Part shown: piece after piece, positions 51,436-60,056 of the stretch
Position numbering within the stretch: the first letter of the stretch is position 1
Layout of the letters: every line of letters starts with the position of its first letter
Assembly (NCBI GenBank): GCA_944358705.1
Contig: CALVRR010000009.1
Coordinates: 1 to 60,056, forward strand
Origin: an uncultured Bacilli bacterium
GTDB taxonomy: Bacteria > Bacillota_I > Bacilli_A > RF39 > UBA660
Direction: 5' to 3'
DNA length: 60,056 nucleotides
Position numbers and translations under genes: made by a program
The notes under the pieces: generated by a model
The model's database searches: none
What the model was told of the DNA's origin: nothing
What the model saw: only the letters and a program-made list of their open reading frames with translations

Positions 51436-53004
51436 TTACTTTATTTTAAAAGTTTGAGGAGCTTTTTTATAAACTATAATTAAAGCTACTATACTATATG
51501 CTAAAGTTGCTATAATCGCTAGTATAGAAAACATAGTAGTAGACATTTTAAAGTCTGTTAGAGAGTATGCAATAATATAAGTTATTGCAGATATCATAGA
51601 ATATGTAATACTTTTCATTTTCATATTTTTATCATAGGGCTGAAATAAATAGTAAATAACTAAATAATGAATAGAGAAAAAGATACTTAAAACAATAATA
51701 AATATAGGAATAGAAATATAATCTAGGAAATTACTTGTTCCACCGGTTATATATAATAATATTGGTAGTCCTACGGCAATTATTATTGCTGGTATTAAGT
51801 TTACCTTAGATACTGTTAATACTCTTGTTTTAAATACATTTGAAATTACTTTTGGATTTCTATAGAAGTTAAAAGTTAACATCGAATGATCACAGTTATA
51901 AAACATCGCTTGCGTAATAATAGAACCACGATTAATAAAATACATTACGATTACAAACCAAGCAATGTTATTTAACAAGAAGTTATTTAAACTCTTTTGT
52001 AATTCTGGATTTATTTGTGAAATTATACCAGTGATTACAATAATTAAGAAAGAAATACCAGCAAACCACTTGGCACTTCGTAATAATATTTCTTTATGAC
52101 GTTCAAAGAAAATCGTATTAAATAAATCATATCCCTTTTTATTTTTTAACTTTCTTTCATCAATTTTTTTATCTTTTTCTTTAATTTCAATCATAGCCTG
52201 TCTAGAATATTCTTTGGCTTGATTACTATTTAATGCTGCTACTTTGGTGTTTATTTTTTTATATATTAATTTATAATTATCTATTTTCATTATTTGAATA
52301 TAACAAATAATTGCTATTGGTACTAAGATTATGTCTAATATTGGTATTACCTCTTGTGTAATTTGAACATTTATTAATGGTGATAAACATAAACCTAATC
52401 CTAATAATACCACTGTCCAATAAACTGGATAATTATAAGTAATAGAAATTTTATATTTGTTATAGTGAAGAAGATTAATTCTCTCTCCTAGAATTCTTCC
52501 TAAAAATCCAAAAATAGTAAATAGAAAGATTACTGGACTTTTTATTAGGAATAATAAACAAAGACTATGTAAGATAAAATTAGTTATTAAATCCATCCAT
52601 AAACTTGCTTTCATAAATTCTTTGGCATTCATATTAAATAAAACAATTGAAAAATATTTTTTTGTACTTGTAGATAAAATCTTATTATTGATAAACATAC
52701 CTATTATTGTAAATATAAAGTAAATATGTAAAATTCCAGATTCTATATTTTTTGGTGTTATGATGGTTGCTACAGTATATATTATAAAGAAATATAATAT
52801 TTTATATAGAATCATTCTTGTTGTTGATAACACTAAACCTAAAATACGAATGATAGATTTTGCTTTATTACTTTGGTATAGACCATTTCCAGGAAATAAA
52901 TCCTTTAAAATTGGAAAACGTTTTATATTATATATAAAAGAATTGATGGCATAAGTGATATCAATTTTAAATGACATTTTTAAGGTATTAATCATTTTGT
53001 TCAT
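51436..53004 (-). CDS. ABC exporter permease, large membrane protein
   Basis: 522 aa with about twelve membrane segments in two groups, divided by a cytoplasmic part near residues 240-290 (KEKDKKIDERKLKNKKGYD). It overlaps the ATPase gene by 17 nt. The layout, two membrane bundles in one chain plus a separate ATPase, is that of a full ABC-2-like exporter. The N-terminal stretch (RFPILKDLFPGNGLYQSNKAK) looks cytoplasmic. Substrate unknown. Confidence 0.8.
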   Translation of the reverse strand: MNKMINTLKMSFKIDITYAINSFIYNIKRFPILKDLFPGNGLYQSNKAKSIIRILGLVLSTTRMILYKILYFFIIYTVATIITPKNIESGILHIYFIFTIIGMFINNKILSTSTKKYFSIVLFNMNAKEFMKASLWMDLITNFILHSLCLLFLIKSPVIFLFTIFGFLGRILGERINLLHYNKYKISITYNYPVYWTVVLLGLGLCLSPLINVQITQEVIPILDIILVPIAIICYIQIMKIDNYKLIYKKINTKVAALNSNQAKEYSRQAMIEIKEKDKKIDERKLKNKKGYDLFNTIFFERHKEILLRSAKWFAGISFLIIVITGIISQINPELQKSLNNFLLNNIAWFVIVMYFINRGSIITQAMFYNCDHSMLTFNFYRNPKVISNVFKTRVLTVSKVNLIPAIIIAVGLPILLYITGGTSNFLDYISIPIFIIVLSIFFSIHYLVIYYLFQPYDKNMKMKSITYSMISAITYIIAYSLTDFKMSTTMFSILAIIATLAYSIVALIIVYKKAPQTFKIK

Positions 53005-53695
53005 CCTTTAGGCTTTTAATAATTTTATCTTTATATTTTTTGGTATTTAAATGATTTTTCTCTACTAGTTCTAGTTTTTTATTATTTAATATTACTATTT
53101 CATCACATAAGTCTAAAGCTAATTCTAAAATATGGGTGGAAAAGATTAGAATATGATTTTTTTTCATACTTTTTAGAAGTTGTTTCATTTCTTCTTGTAC
53201 GACTACATCTAGTGATGTTAATGGCTCATCTAATAATAATACTTTAGGATTGGCAATAAAATTAATTAACATTTGCATTTTATTTTTCATTCCATGGGAA
53301 TATTCTTTTAATAATTTATTTTGATCCTCTTTGGAAATTTTTACTAAATCAAAATACTCTTCTATTGTTTTTTCTTCTTTTATTTTGTCTTTATTAATTT
53401 CCAAGAAAAAAGCTAAAAATTCTTTTCCTGTTAGAAACTCTGGTACCGTTGGAGTAGAAATTACGTACCCTATGTCCTCTATTTTTAAACTGTTTTCTCC
53501 GTAATCATCTACTAAAGTAAATCTTCCAGAATCTATTTCTACATCTTCGTTTAAGCAGTTGAAAAAAGTTGTTTTACCTGCTCCATTTCTACCAATTAAT
53601 CCATAAATTTTTCCTTCTTCGAAAGTAAAATCTATATCTTTTAATACTTCTTTTTCTCCATAACTTTTATTTAAGTTCTTGATTATTAACTTCAT
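52988..53695 (-). CDS. ABC transporter ATP-binding protein
   Basis: 235 aa. Walker A GRNGAGKTTF near residue 37, signature as YSHGMKNKMQ (degenerate LSGGQ), Walker B VLLLDEPLTSLD, H-loop FSTHILE. It works with the 522-aa permease downstream. Overlaps the small membrane protein gene upstream by 29 nt. AGGAGGAAAATT precedes ATG 53695. Confidence 0.93.
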   Translation of the reverse strand: MKLIIKNLNKSYGEKEVLKDIDFTFEEGKIYGLIGRNGAGKTTFFNCLNEDVEIDSGRFTLVDDYGENSLKIEDIGYVISTPTVPEFLTGKEFLAFFLEINKDKIKEEKTIEEYFDLVKISKEDQNKLLKEYSHGMKNKMQMLINFIANPKVLLLDEPLTSLDVVVQEEMKQLLKSMKKNHILIFSTHILELALDLCDEIVILNNKKLELVEKNHLNTKKYKDKIIKSLKDEQND

Positions 53696-53957
53696 AATTT
53701 TCCTCCTGTATAGAATTGCTTTTCTCTTTTGCTAGTAGATATCCTATTATAGCAACAATTAATCCAGATAATAATATTGGCCAATATACTATTCCGAACA
53801 ACAATACATAAGTAAAAAACACTTTTATTCCATATTCGTTTGGACACATAAAACATAGATCCCACCCAAAAACAGCATGATATAAACCGCTTATTAAAGT
53901 ATATAATATTGGCATTAGACCAATTATTATTAAAATAATTCCTATTCTTTTTTTCAT
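53667..53957 (-). CDS. Small membrane protein of the exporter operon, 96 aa
   Basis: Two or three membrane segments (residues 4-24, 45-85) and a polar tail. A CxxC-like pair (LCFMCPNEYG) lies in the loop outside or between segments. AAGGAGTAATA places the start at 53957. First gene of the exporter operon; an accessory subunit is likely. No family recognised. Confidence 0.7.
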   Translation of the reverse strand: MKKRIGIILIIIGLMPILYTLISGLYHAVFGWDLCFMCPNEYGIKVFFTYVLLFGIVYWPILLSGLIVAIIGYLLAKEKSNSIQEENYEVNNQELK

Positions 53958-54010
53958 TATTACTCCTTCTATAACCATTTATTACTTTATTATATCATAC
54001 TTTATATATA

Positions 54011-54041
54011 GAAAAAACTATAGTTCTATTTAAAACTATAG
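54011..54041 (-). terminator. Terminator of the zinc-ribbon DUF2628-like gene
   Basis: An 8-bp stem CTATAGTT / AACTATAG with an 8-base loop on the transcript, followed by TTTTTTC. Confidence 0.75.
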
Positions 54042-54071
54042 CTTTCTATTCGTTATTTCTAGCTTTTTTAA

Positions 54072-55466
54072 CTATTTTATCTTTTCTAAATCCACCTTAA
54101 TATAGTTTCTTACATATTCTGGATCTTTTTTATGACTTTCTTTTTCTTTTTCTACTATGTTGTCAAATTCATAGAACTCTTTTTCTAAGTTTTCTTTTGC
54201 TTGTAATGATAAAGTTTCTTCTTCAGTCAATTTATTCGTCTTTTCTTTGGCTTGTAATTTATCTATATCTAGTGTTGTTTCAATTAATTTTAACTCTTCT
54301 TTTTCTTCATTTATTTCGTATTTTGCGATATAGGTTGTATTGCTACTGAGTATTGTAGTTCTTAAAATAATGTATTTGTCTTTTCCCATGTTGCAACCGA
54401 TAGAATCAATATTTCTTCCTTGGGCAGAGTAACTTTCATATACTGTTTTCGAATAAGCTCTGCATTGTGCACGTTTTTCATTATAGACTCTATCTACTAC
54501 TTTTACTTTAACGTTTAGTTCATCCTGGGTTGGATCTTTTTTTGGTATGGATAATTCCGGAAACGATACTGTATTAATGGTTGTAATTGTTATTGTAAAT
54601 ATTACATATATTATTATTGCTAAAAATAAATTTGTTCCACCTTTTTTTTGACATAAAGTTATAAAATCTAAAGAAGATAATTGTAAATTTTTATCTTTTA
54701 ATTTCTTTAGTTTTTTATTGGTAGAATTTATATACCAGGTATTAAACTTTAATCCTAAAAGAATTGGTATTCCAATAGATAAAATATTTATTACTATTTT
54801 CATTATAGAAATATATTTTGATAGTACTGTTAATATAACTATTAACAACATTCCTAATATTGCTACTAAATATTTTTTTCTATATAGTAGATATATCCAA
54901 CTGAAGAAAAACGCTGGAATAGAGAATTTCTTTTTTGATATTTTTACATAATTATTACCAATGTAAGCCATTCTACTTTGTTCTGTAGGAGAAGCATTGG
55001 AATGTAGGATTTCTTCTGGAGTCATCTTATACTTTGGTTCTTTTTTTCTTACAAATAAAATGATTGCTATTATTAAACCTGGTATTACTAATAACCAACT
55101 AATGGTTGCGATAGTTGCAAGTATTTGAGAAATTAATGGATTTTCTTCTTCTATGAATATTAATTTTATTGCTATAGATGCTGCATAAAAAATTATTCCT
55201 AAAAGAAAAAGTAATAGTGGTATTTGCCATTTGAATTTTTTCTTTTTTTTCTTATCTTTTTCATTTTCTTTGTCTTCTTTTACTAAATCATCTAGTTCTA
55301 GTTCTCTTCTGTTTTTTTTCTTTTTCTCATGTTTTTCTTCTTTTTCATTTTCAGGTTCTTCTACTGAAGGATTCTCTTCTGGTATTACATCTAGAAAAGC
55401 ACCACAGTTTCTACAGATGATTTCATGGTTATTTAATGGTTCTCCACAATTTGGACAAGTTCTCAT
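54072..55466 (-). CDS. Zinc-ribbon membrane protein with DUF2628-like segment
   Basis: 464 aa. A zinc ribbon opens the protein (CPNCGEPL, then CRNCGAFLD), followed by a Glu/Lys-rich linker (EENEKEDKKKK type), two membrane segments near 85-145, a DUF2628-like part (FSIPAFFFSWIYLLYRKKYL, about 185) with more segments to 300, and an extracytoplasmic C-terminal domain. The GTG at 55475 is in the ribosome binding site, so ATG 55466 is used. It is a single-gene unit. Distantly alike in plan to the tandem zinc-ribbon proteins at 9.9-11.0 kb. Function unknown. Confidence 0.82.
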   Translation of the reverse strand: MRTCPNCGEPLNNHEIICRNCGAFLDVIPEENPSVEEPENEKEEKHEKKKKNRRELELDDLVKEDKENEKDKKKKKKFKWQIPLLLFLLGIIFYAASIAIKLIFIEEENPLISQILATIATISWLLVIPGLIIAIILFVRKKEPKYKMTPEEILHSNASPTEQSRMAYIGNNYVKISKKKFSIPAFFFSWIYLLYRKKYLVAILGMLLIVILTVLSKYISIMKIVINILSIGIPILLGLKFNTWYINSTNKKLKKLKDKNLQLSSLDFITLCQKKGGTNLFLAIIIYVIFTITITTINTVSFPELSIPKKDPTQDELNVKVKVVDRVYNEKRAQCRAYSKTVYESYSAQGRNIDSIGCNMGKDKYIILRTTILSSNTTYIAKYEINEEKEELKLIETTLDIDKLQAKEKTNKLTEEETLSLQAKENLEKEFYEFDNIVEKEKESHKKDPEYVRNYIKVDLEKIK

Positions 55467-55563
55467 ATTTCTCACCGTTACCTTCCATCTTATTTTTAGT
55501 ATATCATTTTTTAGGGTAATCTGAGGTTTTATTAAAAAGATTTTACATCTTTTTACAAAGAAA

Positions 55564-55583
55564 AAGGTAGATTCTTCTACCTT
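55564..55583 (-). terminator. Terminator of surface protein gene 1
   Basis: An 8-bp stem AAGGTAGA / TCTACCTT overlaps the stop codon at 55577, followed by TTTTTCTTTG. Confidence 0.8.
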
Positions 55584-57061
55584 CCTTTTGTATATCTCAT
55601 CTTTTTTAACATTATTGTTATTGTTAACATTCCACCAATCAGTATTATTAATCCAATGATTGGAAGTATCCCTGCTGTTTTGTTTGTATCTGGAACTTCA
55701 ATTAATTGAACATTTTCTAGTACGGCATCCGTTTCTCCATTTTCTGTAATCGTTACTTTTTGTTCTACGACTCTTGCTTGATAGTTTGGTGGAGTAATTA
55801 TTTGTTTTACGGTATATTCTCCGACTGGTAAAGTAATATTTAAGGTACTTCCTGTTGTTTTATAACGATAGACAATATTTCCTGCTTGACCATAAATTAC
55901 TACTTCTGCATTAGATAAATCCTCTTTACTTTCTGCATCGATTACTTTAATGTTTAAATTTCCTACCGCAATATCATAATTTAATTCTAGAGGATGGAAA
56001 AATTGTTCAGACATCCAAGTTCCACAATTTATTAAAACTGCATTAGGTGTAACAGCTTGTCTTGTTTCTAATGTAAGTGGGGCTGATTCAAGAATTCTAT
56101 CAGCTGAATACATTCCCCATTGATCAAATCGCATTTTTCCTATAATTTCAGCTTTAAAATTAATTTTTCCGTCTTTTATTTCTGAAATTGGTATGCGTAA
56201 TTTAAATCCTTCTAATGAATTAAATTTAGTTTTTTCATTTCCATTTTCGTCTACTACTATAATTGGTGATGATACTTTTACTTCGTATTCTTTAAATACA
56301 ATATAGTATACGTCTTGCGCTGTTGGAGTAATTAAATTAGTTTCTATATAATCATTAGTAACATGATATGTTATCTCTTCTGTATTGATTGGATTTAAAT
56401 TTCCTAACTGATCATTATCTTCAATATCAGATAATGATTGTCCGCTTGCCATTGTTTGATCAATAAAATTTATAAACTTTTCTATTTTTTCACCATTAGG
56501 TGATTCTTTAATAGTTTTTTTCTCTAATGCTGATACTTGGTTTGCAAATTTATAATTTCCTTCTGCGTCATATTTTTCATTTTCATTTGATTCTATTGGC
56601 AGTTGTGATTTTGTTTCAAAATCATAATTATATTCATCTTCTAGTCCCATTAATTTATCTATAAGCCACCAGAAAGCTATTTGAGTATAATATCTATTTT
56701 CTTCTTTATTTTTACTGAAGTTTGGTATTAGATTTATTTTTTCTCCTAAACCACCTTCTTCTTGAGCTAAATCCATATTTTCTATTTCTTGTATATTTTT
56801 ATTTCTTATTAGTTGGATAGCATATTTATCTAAATAGTTTTCGTTACTATCTTTTACATTTATGTCTTTAGGTAGAGATATTGTTGTATAATCTGTTTTA
56901 ATTAACGATAAGTTTTCTTTTTCAGTTACTATTCTAATAGTTTCTGGGCAAGTATTTGGTAAATCTATTTCTCCTGCATAACTTGATTTATTAATTAATA
57001 AAATTGCTGAAATTGCTATGACTAGTACTGAAAGAACTGTAATTACATATTTTTTCTTCAT
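55577..57061 (-). CDS. Surface protein with prealbumin-like domain, copy 1
   Basis: 494 aa. Signal peptide (residues 4-25), a large N-terminal domain with a conserved Cys (TCPETIRI, about 38) and ENRYYTQIAFWWLID near 130, a middle beta-rich part (KLRIPISEI; a second conserved Cys in LINCG), then a prealbumin/SpaA-like domain (NIKVIDAESKEDLSNAEV to LPVGEYTVKQIITPPNYQA). The C-terminus is VPDTNKTAG, a hydrophobic stretch and a basic tail (KKMRYTKGR), the shape of a sortase signal but with VPDTN in place of LPXTG. Own promoter and terminator. Copies 2 and 3 follow upstream. Confidence 0.82.
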   Translation of the reverse strand: MKKKYVITVLSVLVIAISAILLINKSSYAGEIDLPNTCPETIRIVTEKENLSLIKTDYTTISLPKDINVKDSNENYLDKYAIQLIRNKNIQEIENMDLAQEEGGLGEKINLIPNFSKNKEENRYYTQIAFWWLIDKLMGLEDEYNYDFETKSQLPIESNENEKYDAEGNYKFANQVSALEKKTIKESPNGEKIEKFINFIDQTMASGQSLSDIEDNDQLGNLNPINTEEITYHVTNDYIETNLITPTAQDVYYIVFKEYEVKVSSPIIVVDENGNEKTKFNSLEGFKLRIPISEIKDGKINFKAEIIGKMRFDQWGMYSADRILESAPLTLETRQAVTPNAVLINCGTWMSEQFFHPLELNYDIAVGNLNIKVIDAESKEDLSNAEVVIYGQAGNIVYRYKTTGSTLNITLPVGEYTVKQIITPPNYQARVVEQKVTITENGETDAVLENVQLIEVPDTNKTAGILPIIGLIILIGGMLTITIMLKKMRYTKGR

Positions 57062-57089
57062 CCTATCTACTCCTCTATTCTCTATTTAA

Positions 57090-57118
57090 ATTTTACCTTC
57101 TTCCTCTAACTTTGTCAA
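57090..57118 (-). promoter_or_regulatory. Sigma-A promoter of surface protein gene 1
   Basis: -35 TTGACA (57118-57113), 17-bp spacer, -10 TAAAAT (57095-57090), about 30 bp before the start. Confidence 0.85.
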
Positions 57119-57127
57119 TTTATCCAT

Positions 57128-57165
57128 GAAAAAACTAGGGTTATTTTTATTATTCCCTAGTTTTT
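57128..57165 (-). terminator. Terminator of surface protein gene 2
   Basis: An 11-bp stem AAAAACTAGGG / CCCTAGTTTTT with a 14-base AT loop just after the stop at 57170. Confidence 0.85.
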
Positions 57166-57169
57166 ATAT

Positions 57170-58471
57170 TTATGCTCTTTTCTTAGTTACCATCGTAATT
57201 ATGATTGCTGTTCCTAATAGTGTTACAATTACTCCAAGGATGGTTATGGTAGTGGCAGTCGCAAGAGTGTCTGGAACTTCTACTAGTTGTATATTTTCTA
57301 ACACAGCGTTTGTTTCTCCATTTTCTGTAATCGTTACTTTTTGTTCTATGACTCTTGCTTGATAGTTTGGAGGAGTGATTATTTGTTTTACGGTATATTC
57401 TCCGACTGGTAAAGTAATATTTAAGGTACTTCCTGTTGTTTTATAGCGATAGACAATATTTCCTGATTTATCATAAATCACTACTTCGGCATCTTTTAGC
57501 TCTTTTTTACTTTCCGCATCAATTACTTTGATGTTTAGAGTTCCTACTTCTATACTGTAATTTATATTTATTGATTCAAATGTATCTTCTGATTTGCTTT
57601 TTCCACAATTAATAAGATAGATATTGCTAGCAACTCCTCTATTGACTACTCCACTTGTATAGTACTGAGACCAAATGTCAAATGTGCTTTTTCCTATGAT
57701 TTCGGCTTGAAAATTAATTTCATTATTTTTTATTTCTGATATAGGAATTCGTAGTTTAAATCCTTCTCCTTTTTGAAAACTAGTTTTTTCTTTTCCTTTT
57801 TCATCTACTACGATAACTGGTGACGTTGTTTTTACTTCATAGTCTGTAAATATAAAAGTATAGTCTTTGGAACAATCTGGAGTGATTAGATTTGTTTCAA
57901 TATAGTCATTAGTTGCGTAATATGTGATATCTTTTATGTTTATTTCTTCTAATGTTAACTTTGGCTCTTCCATTTGAGAATCATACCATGTTAAGAAATT
58001 TTCAAACTCTTCTATTTTTTCCGCTACTACTTTTCCATTGGATGAATTTTTAATTTGTTCTTTTTCTTTCTTAGTTAGATATATATCCCATTGTGAATCA
58101 ATATCTTTCATCCACCAAAGAAACAATTGTTGATAATATCTATTTTCTTCTTTGTTATTATTGAATGTTGGTATTTCTGTTAGACCTTCATATCCCTTTT
58201 TACCTAACTTTCCATAGGCATCGTCACTTCTTGGAATTATTAATGCCGTATTATCTAGGATATCTCCACTTGGTGTTTTCACTTCTAATGACTTTGGAAG
58301 AGGGATTCCTTCTATTAACTCCAGATTATCTTCAGACTTTGTTACTATTACTTCTTCTGGACAATAATTTGTTCCTGATATTATAGAATAACTTTGTTTA
58401 TTAATTAATAAAATTGTTGAGATTATTATGATTAATACCGAAAGAATTGTAATTCCATATTTTTTCTTCAT
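57170..58471 (-). CDS. Surface protein with prealbumin-like domain, copy 2
   Basis: 433 aa, about 55 residues shorter than its neighbours. Signal peptide (MKKKYGITILSVLIIIIS), conserved Cys in NYCPEEVIV near 38, ENRYYQQLFLWWMKD near 110, LINCGKSKSED, and the prealbumin-like domain (VGTLNIKVIDAESKKEL to LPVGEYTVKQIITPPNY). The C-terminus is VPDTLATATT, hydrophobic stretch, KKRA. The N-terminal domain has diverged most from copies 1 and 3, whereas the last 200 bases are identical to copy 3. Confidence 0.82.
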   Translation of the reverse strand: MKKKYGITILSVLIIIISTILLINKQSYSIISGTNYCPEEVIVTKSEDNLELIEGIPLPKSLEVKTPSGDILDNTALIIPRSDDAYGKLGKKGYEGLTEIPTFNNNKEENRYYQQLFLWWMKDIDSQWDIYLTKKEKEQIKNSSNGKVVAEKIEEFENFLTWYDSQMEEPKLTLEEINIKDITYYATNDYIETNLITPDCSKDYTFIFTDYEVKTTSPVIVVDEKGKEKTSFQKGEGFKLRIPISEIKNNEINFQAEIIGKSTFDIWSQYYTSGVVNRGVASNIYLINCGKSKSEDTFESININYSIEVGTLNIKVIDAESKKELKDAEVVIYDKSGNIVYRYKTTGSTLNITLPVGEYTVKQIITPPNYQARVIEQKVTITENGETNAVLENIQLVEVPDTLATATTITILGVIVTLLGTAIIITMVTKKRA

Positions 58472-58499
58472 CCTATCTACTCCTCTATTCTCTATTTAA

Positions 58500-58528
58500 A
58501 TTTTACCTTCTTCCTCTAACTTTGTCAA
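58500..58528 (-). promoter_or_regulatory. Sigma-A promoter of surface protein gene 2
   Basis: Same TTGACA-17-TAAAAT promoter as gene 1, inside the repeat. Confidence 0.85.
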
Positions 58529-58537
58529 TTTATCCAT

Positions 58538-58575
58538 GAAAAAACTAGGGTTATTTTTATTATTCCCTAGTTTTT
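58538..58575 (-). terminator. Terminator of surface protein gene 3
   Basis: Same 11-bp stem as at 57128-57165, inside the repeat. Confidence 0.85.
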
Positions 58576-58579
58576 ATAT

Positions 58580-60056
58580 TTATGCTCTTTTCTTAGTTAC
58601 CATCGTAATTATGATTGCTGTTCCTAATAGTGTTACAATTACTCCAAGGATGGTTATGGTAGTGGCAGTCGCAAGAGTGTCTGGAACTTCTACTAGTTGT
58701 ATATTTTCTAACACAGCGTTTGTTTCTCCATTTTCTGTAATCGTTACTTTTTGTTCTATGACTCTTGCTTGATAGTTTGGTGGAGTAATTATTTGTTTTA
58801 CCGTATATTCTCCTACTGGTAAAGTAATATTTAAGGTATCACCAGTTGTTTTATAGCGATAGACAATATTTCCTGATTTATCATAAATCACTACTTCCGC
58901 ATCCGATAACTCTTCTTTGCTTTCGGCATCGATTACTTTAATATTTAGTGTTCCTACTTCTATCTTGTAATCTATTTCTAATGGGTGGAAAATCTGTTCT
59001 GTCATCATCCTTCCACAATTTATAAGAACTGCTTCATTTAAATCACTTGTCGAAACTGCTGCTTTTGTAGATATTAGATTTTCTTCTTCTAGTTTTTTAT
59101 CAGAATATATTCCCCACTGATCTAGTGCCATTTTACCAATAATTTGGGCTTTGAAATTAATTTCTTGGTTGTTTATTTCTGAAATTGGAATTCTTAGTTT
59201 AAACCCTTCTAAAGAATTAAAGGTTGTTTTTTCTTTTCCATTTTCATCTACTACTATCATTGGAGATGATACCTTCACTTCATATTCTTTAAAATACAAT
59301 GAATATTGTTCCTTCGCGGTTGGAGTAATTAGATTGGTTTCAATATAGTCATTGGTTACATGATATGTTATGTCTTCTTTGGTGATTGGATTTAAATCTC
59401 CTAATTGCTCCCCACCTTCTTCTGGAGAATTTGATAATGATTGTCCACCATCTAATAACTGATCAATGGTCTTCATATATTCTACTATTTTTTTTCCATT
59501 TGGTGACTCTTTAATTGCTTTTTTCTCTAATGCAGATAATTGATTCAGGTATTTATAATTTCCATTCTCATCGTATTTTTCATTTTCGCTTGTTTCTATC
59601 GGTAGTGGTTCTCCTGTAGATAAATCATAATTATAGTTATCTTCAACACCCTCGACTTTATCTATAAGCCACCATAAAGCTATCTGAGTATAATATCTAT
59701 TTTCCTCTTCATCTTTACTAAATCTCGGTATCATATACATTAAAAAGTTTAGAGTACCATTCTCCTGAGAAAATAAATCTTTATTTTCTAGTTCTTTTAT
59801 GTTTTTATTTCTTATTAGTTGAATTGCCTCTTTATCCAAATTATTTCCGTTACTATCCTTTACATTGATATCTTTAGGAAGAGATATTGTTGTATAATCT
59901 GTCTTAATGAAAGATAAGTTTTCTTTTTCTGTACTTATTTTTACAGTTTCTGGGCAATTATCTGGAGTTTCAATTAATTCTGCATAACTTGGTTTATTGA
60001 TTAGTAAAATTGTGGATACTACTATAATCAATACCGAAAGAATCGCAATTCCATAT
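58580..60056 (-). CDS. Surface protein with prealbumin-like domain, copy 3 (5' end outside the window)
   Basis: At least 492 codons; the window ends within the signal peptide (YGIAILSVLII...), a few codons after the expected MKKK start. The N-terminal domain is closest to copy 1 (YTTISLPKDINVKDSN is shared exactly), and ENRYYTQIALWWLID, LINCGRMMTEQ and the prealbumin-like domain follow. The last part is identical to copy 2, ending VPDTLATATT, hydrophobic stretch and KKRA. It is thus a mosaic of the two other copies. Confidence 0.82.
   Translation of the reverse strand, partial: YGIAILSVLIIVVSTILLINKPSYAELIETPDNCPETVKISTEKENLSFIKTDYTTISLPKDINVKDSNGNNLDKEAIQLIRNKNIKELENKDLFSQENGTLNFLMYMIPRFSKDEEENRYYTQIALWWLIDKVEGVEDNYNYDLSTGEPLPIETSENEKYDENGNYKYLNQLSALEKKAIKESPNGKKIVEYMKTIDQLLDGGQSLSNSPEEGGEQLGDLNPITKEDITYHVTNDYIETNLITPTAKEQYSLYFKEYEVKVSSPMIVVDENGKEKTTFNSLEGFKLRIPISEINNQEINFKAQIIGKMALDQWGIYSDKKLEEENLISTKAAVSTSDLNEAVLINCGRMMTEQIFHPLEIDYKIEVGTLNIKVIDAESKEELSDAEVVIYDKSGNIVYRYKTTGDTLNITLPVGEYTVKQIITPPNYQARVIEQKVTITENGETNAVLENIQLVEVPDTLATATTITILGVIVTLLGTAIIITMVTKKRA

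Larger units (their letters stand above)
57046..57370. repeat. 325-bp perfect direct repeat, copy A
   Basis: Identical base for base to 58456-58780. It spans the first codons of one surface gene, its promoter, the terminator of the next gene and that gene's last 200 bases. Confidence 0.95.
58456..58780. repeat. 325-bp perfect direct repeat, copy B
   Basis: Counterpart of 57046-57370; offset 1410 bp. Confidence 0.95.

Noticed and set aside
1..60056. tRNA, rRNA, insertion sequences or prophage genes
   Set aside because: No cloverleaf-like sequence, transposase, integrase or phage structural gene was recognised by eye; a tRNAscan/Infernal run was not possible.

Overview
The window comes from a low-GC Bacillota genome using the standard bacterial code (TGA is used as a stop). 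It carries a PolC-type replicase, strong AGGAGG-like ribosome binding sites and sigma-A promoters with 17-bp spacers. Three signs point to a spore former: two tandem CotY/CotZ-family coat genes (24.4-25.2 kb), two sigma-K-like promoters built alike (13.0 and 24.4 kb), and a pair of perfect Spo0A boxes (14.6 kb) beside a KinB-like kinase gene. The species cannot be named from this sequence; a Bacilli/Erysipelotrichia-like gut bacterium is a reasonable guess.

Layout. 0.1-15.3 kb is mixed housekeeping: polC, three unrecognised genes, a ferredoxin, an ABC exporter, a tandem pair of zinc-ribbon membrane proteins, rluB, a kinase-like protein, an ASCH-type protein, a probable coat protein, a sensor kinase, an XRE regulator and an EIIB-like domain that has lost its catalytic Cys. 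15.3-24.3 kb is a type VII secretion (T7SS) cargo array on the minus strand. It holds four pairs of a small coiled-coil partner followed by a longer protein with an LXG-like helical N-terminus, plus two WXG100-type proteins and a DUF4176 (Lap2-type) protein. The cargo ends differ: an NlpC/P60 peptidase, a beta-propeller, a repeat stalk with a membrane segment, and an unknown domain. 24.4-28.3 kb interrupts this with coat genes, LemA/TPM and an FtsW/RodA-family gene.

28.3-43.1 kb holds two giant paralogous proteins (2403 and 1344 aa). They share a ~650-residue N-terminal half, then diverge, and each contains a papain-like domain. Two paralogous small proteins lie between them and four WXG/coiled-coil genes lie upstream. 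43.2-51.3 kb holds the secretion machinery and accessories: ubiquitin-like EsaB/YukD, EssC, a PrsW-family membrane protease, a second beta-propeller/small-anchor pair matching the one at 15.3-17.1 kb, and a wall hydrolase. EssA, EssB and EsaA were not found in the window. 51.4-55.5 kb is another ABC exporter and a zinc-ribbon DUF2628-like membrane protein. 55.6-60.06 kb is a tandem family of three surface proteins with a prealbumin-like domain and a degenerate sorting-like C-terminus; the third runs off the right edge.

How the parts fit (inference): EssC and EsaB, with WXG100 partners, would export the cargo array and the giant proteins. Wall hydrolases (NlpC/P60 and lysozyme-like) would act outside. 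In both WXG-led operons the WXG gene has its own sigma-A promoter and is followed by two overlapping RNA hairpins before the next gene, which would suit high WXG100 output relative to the downstream genes.
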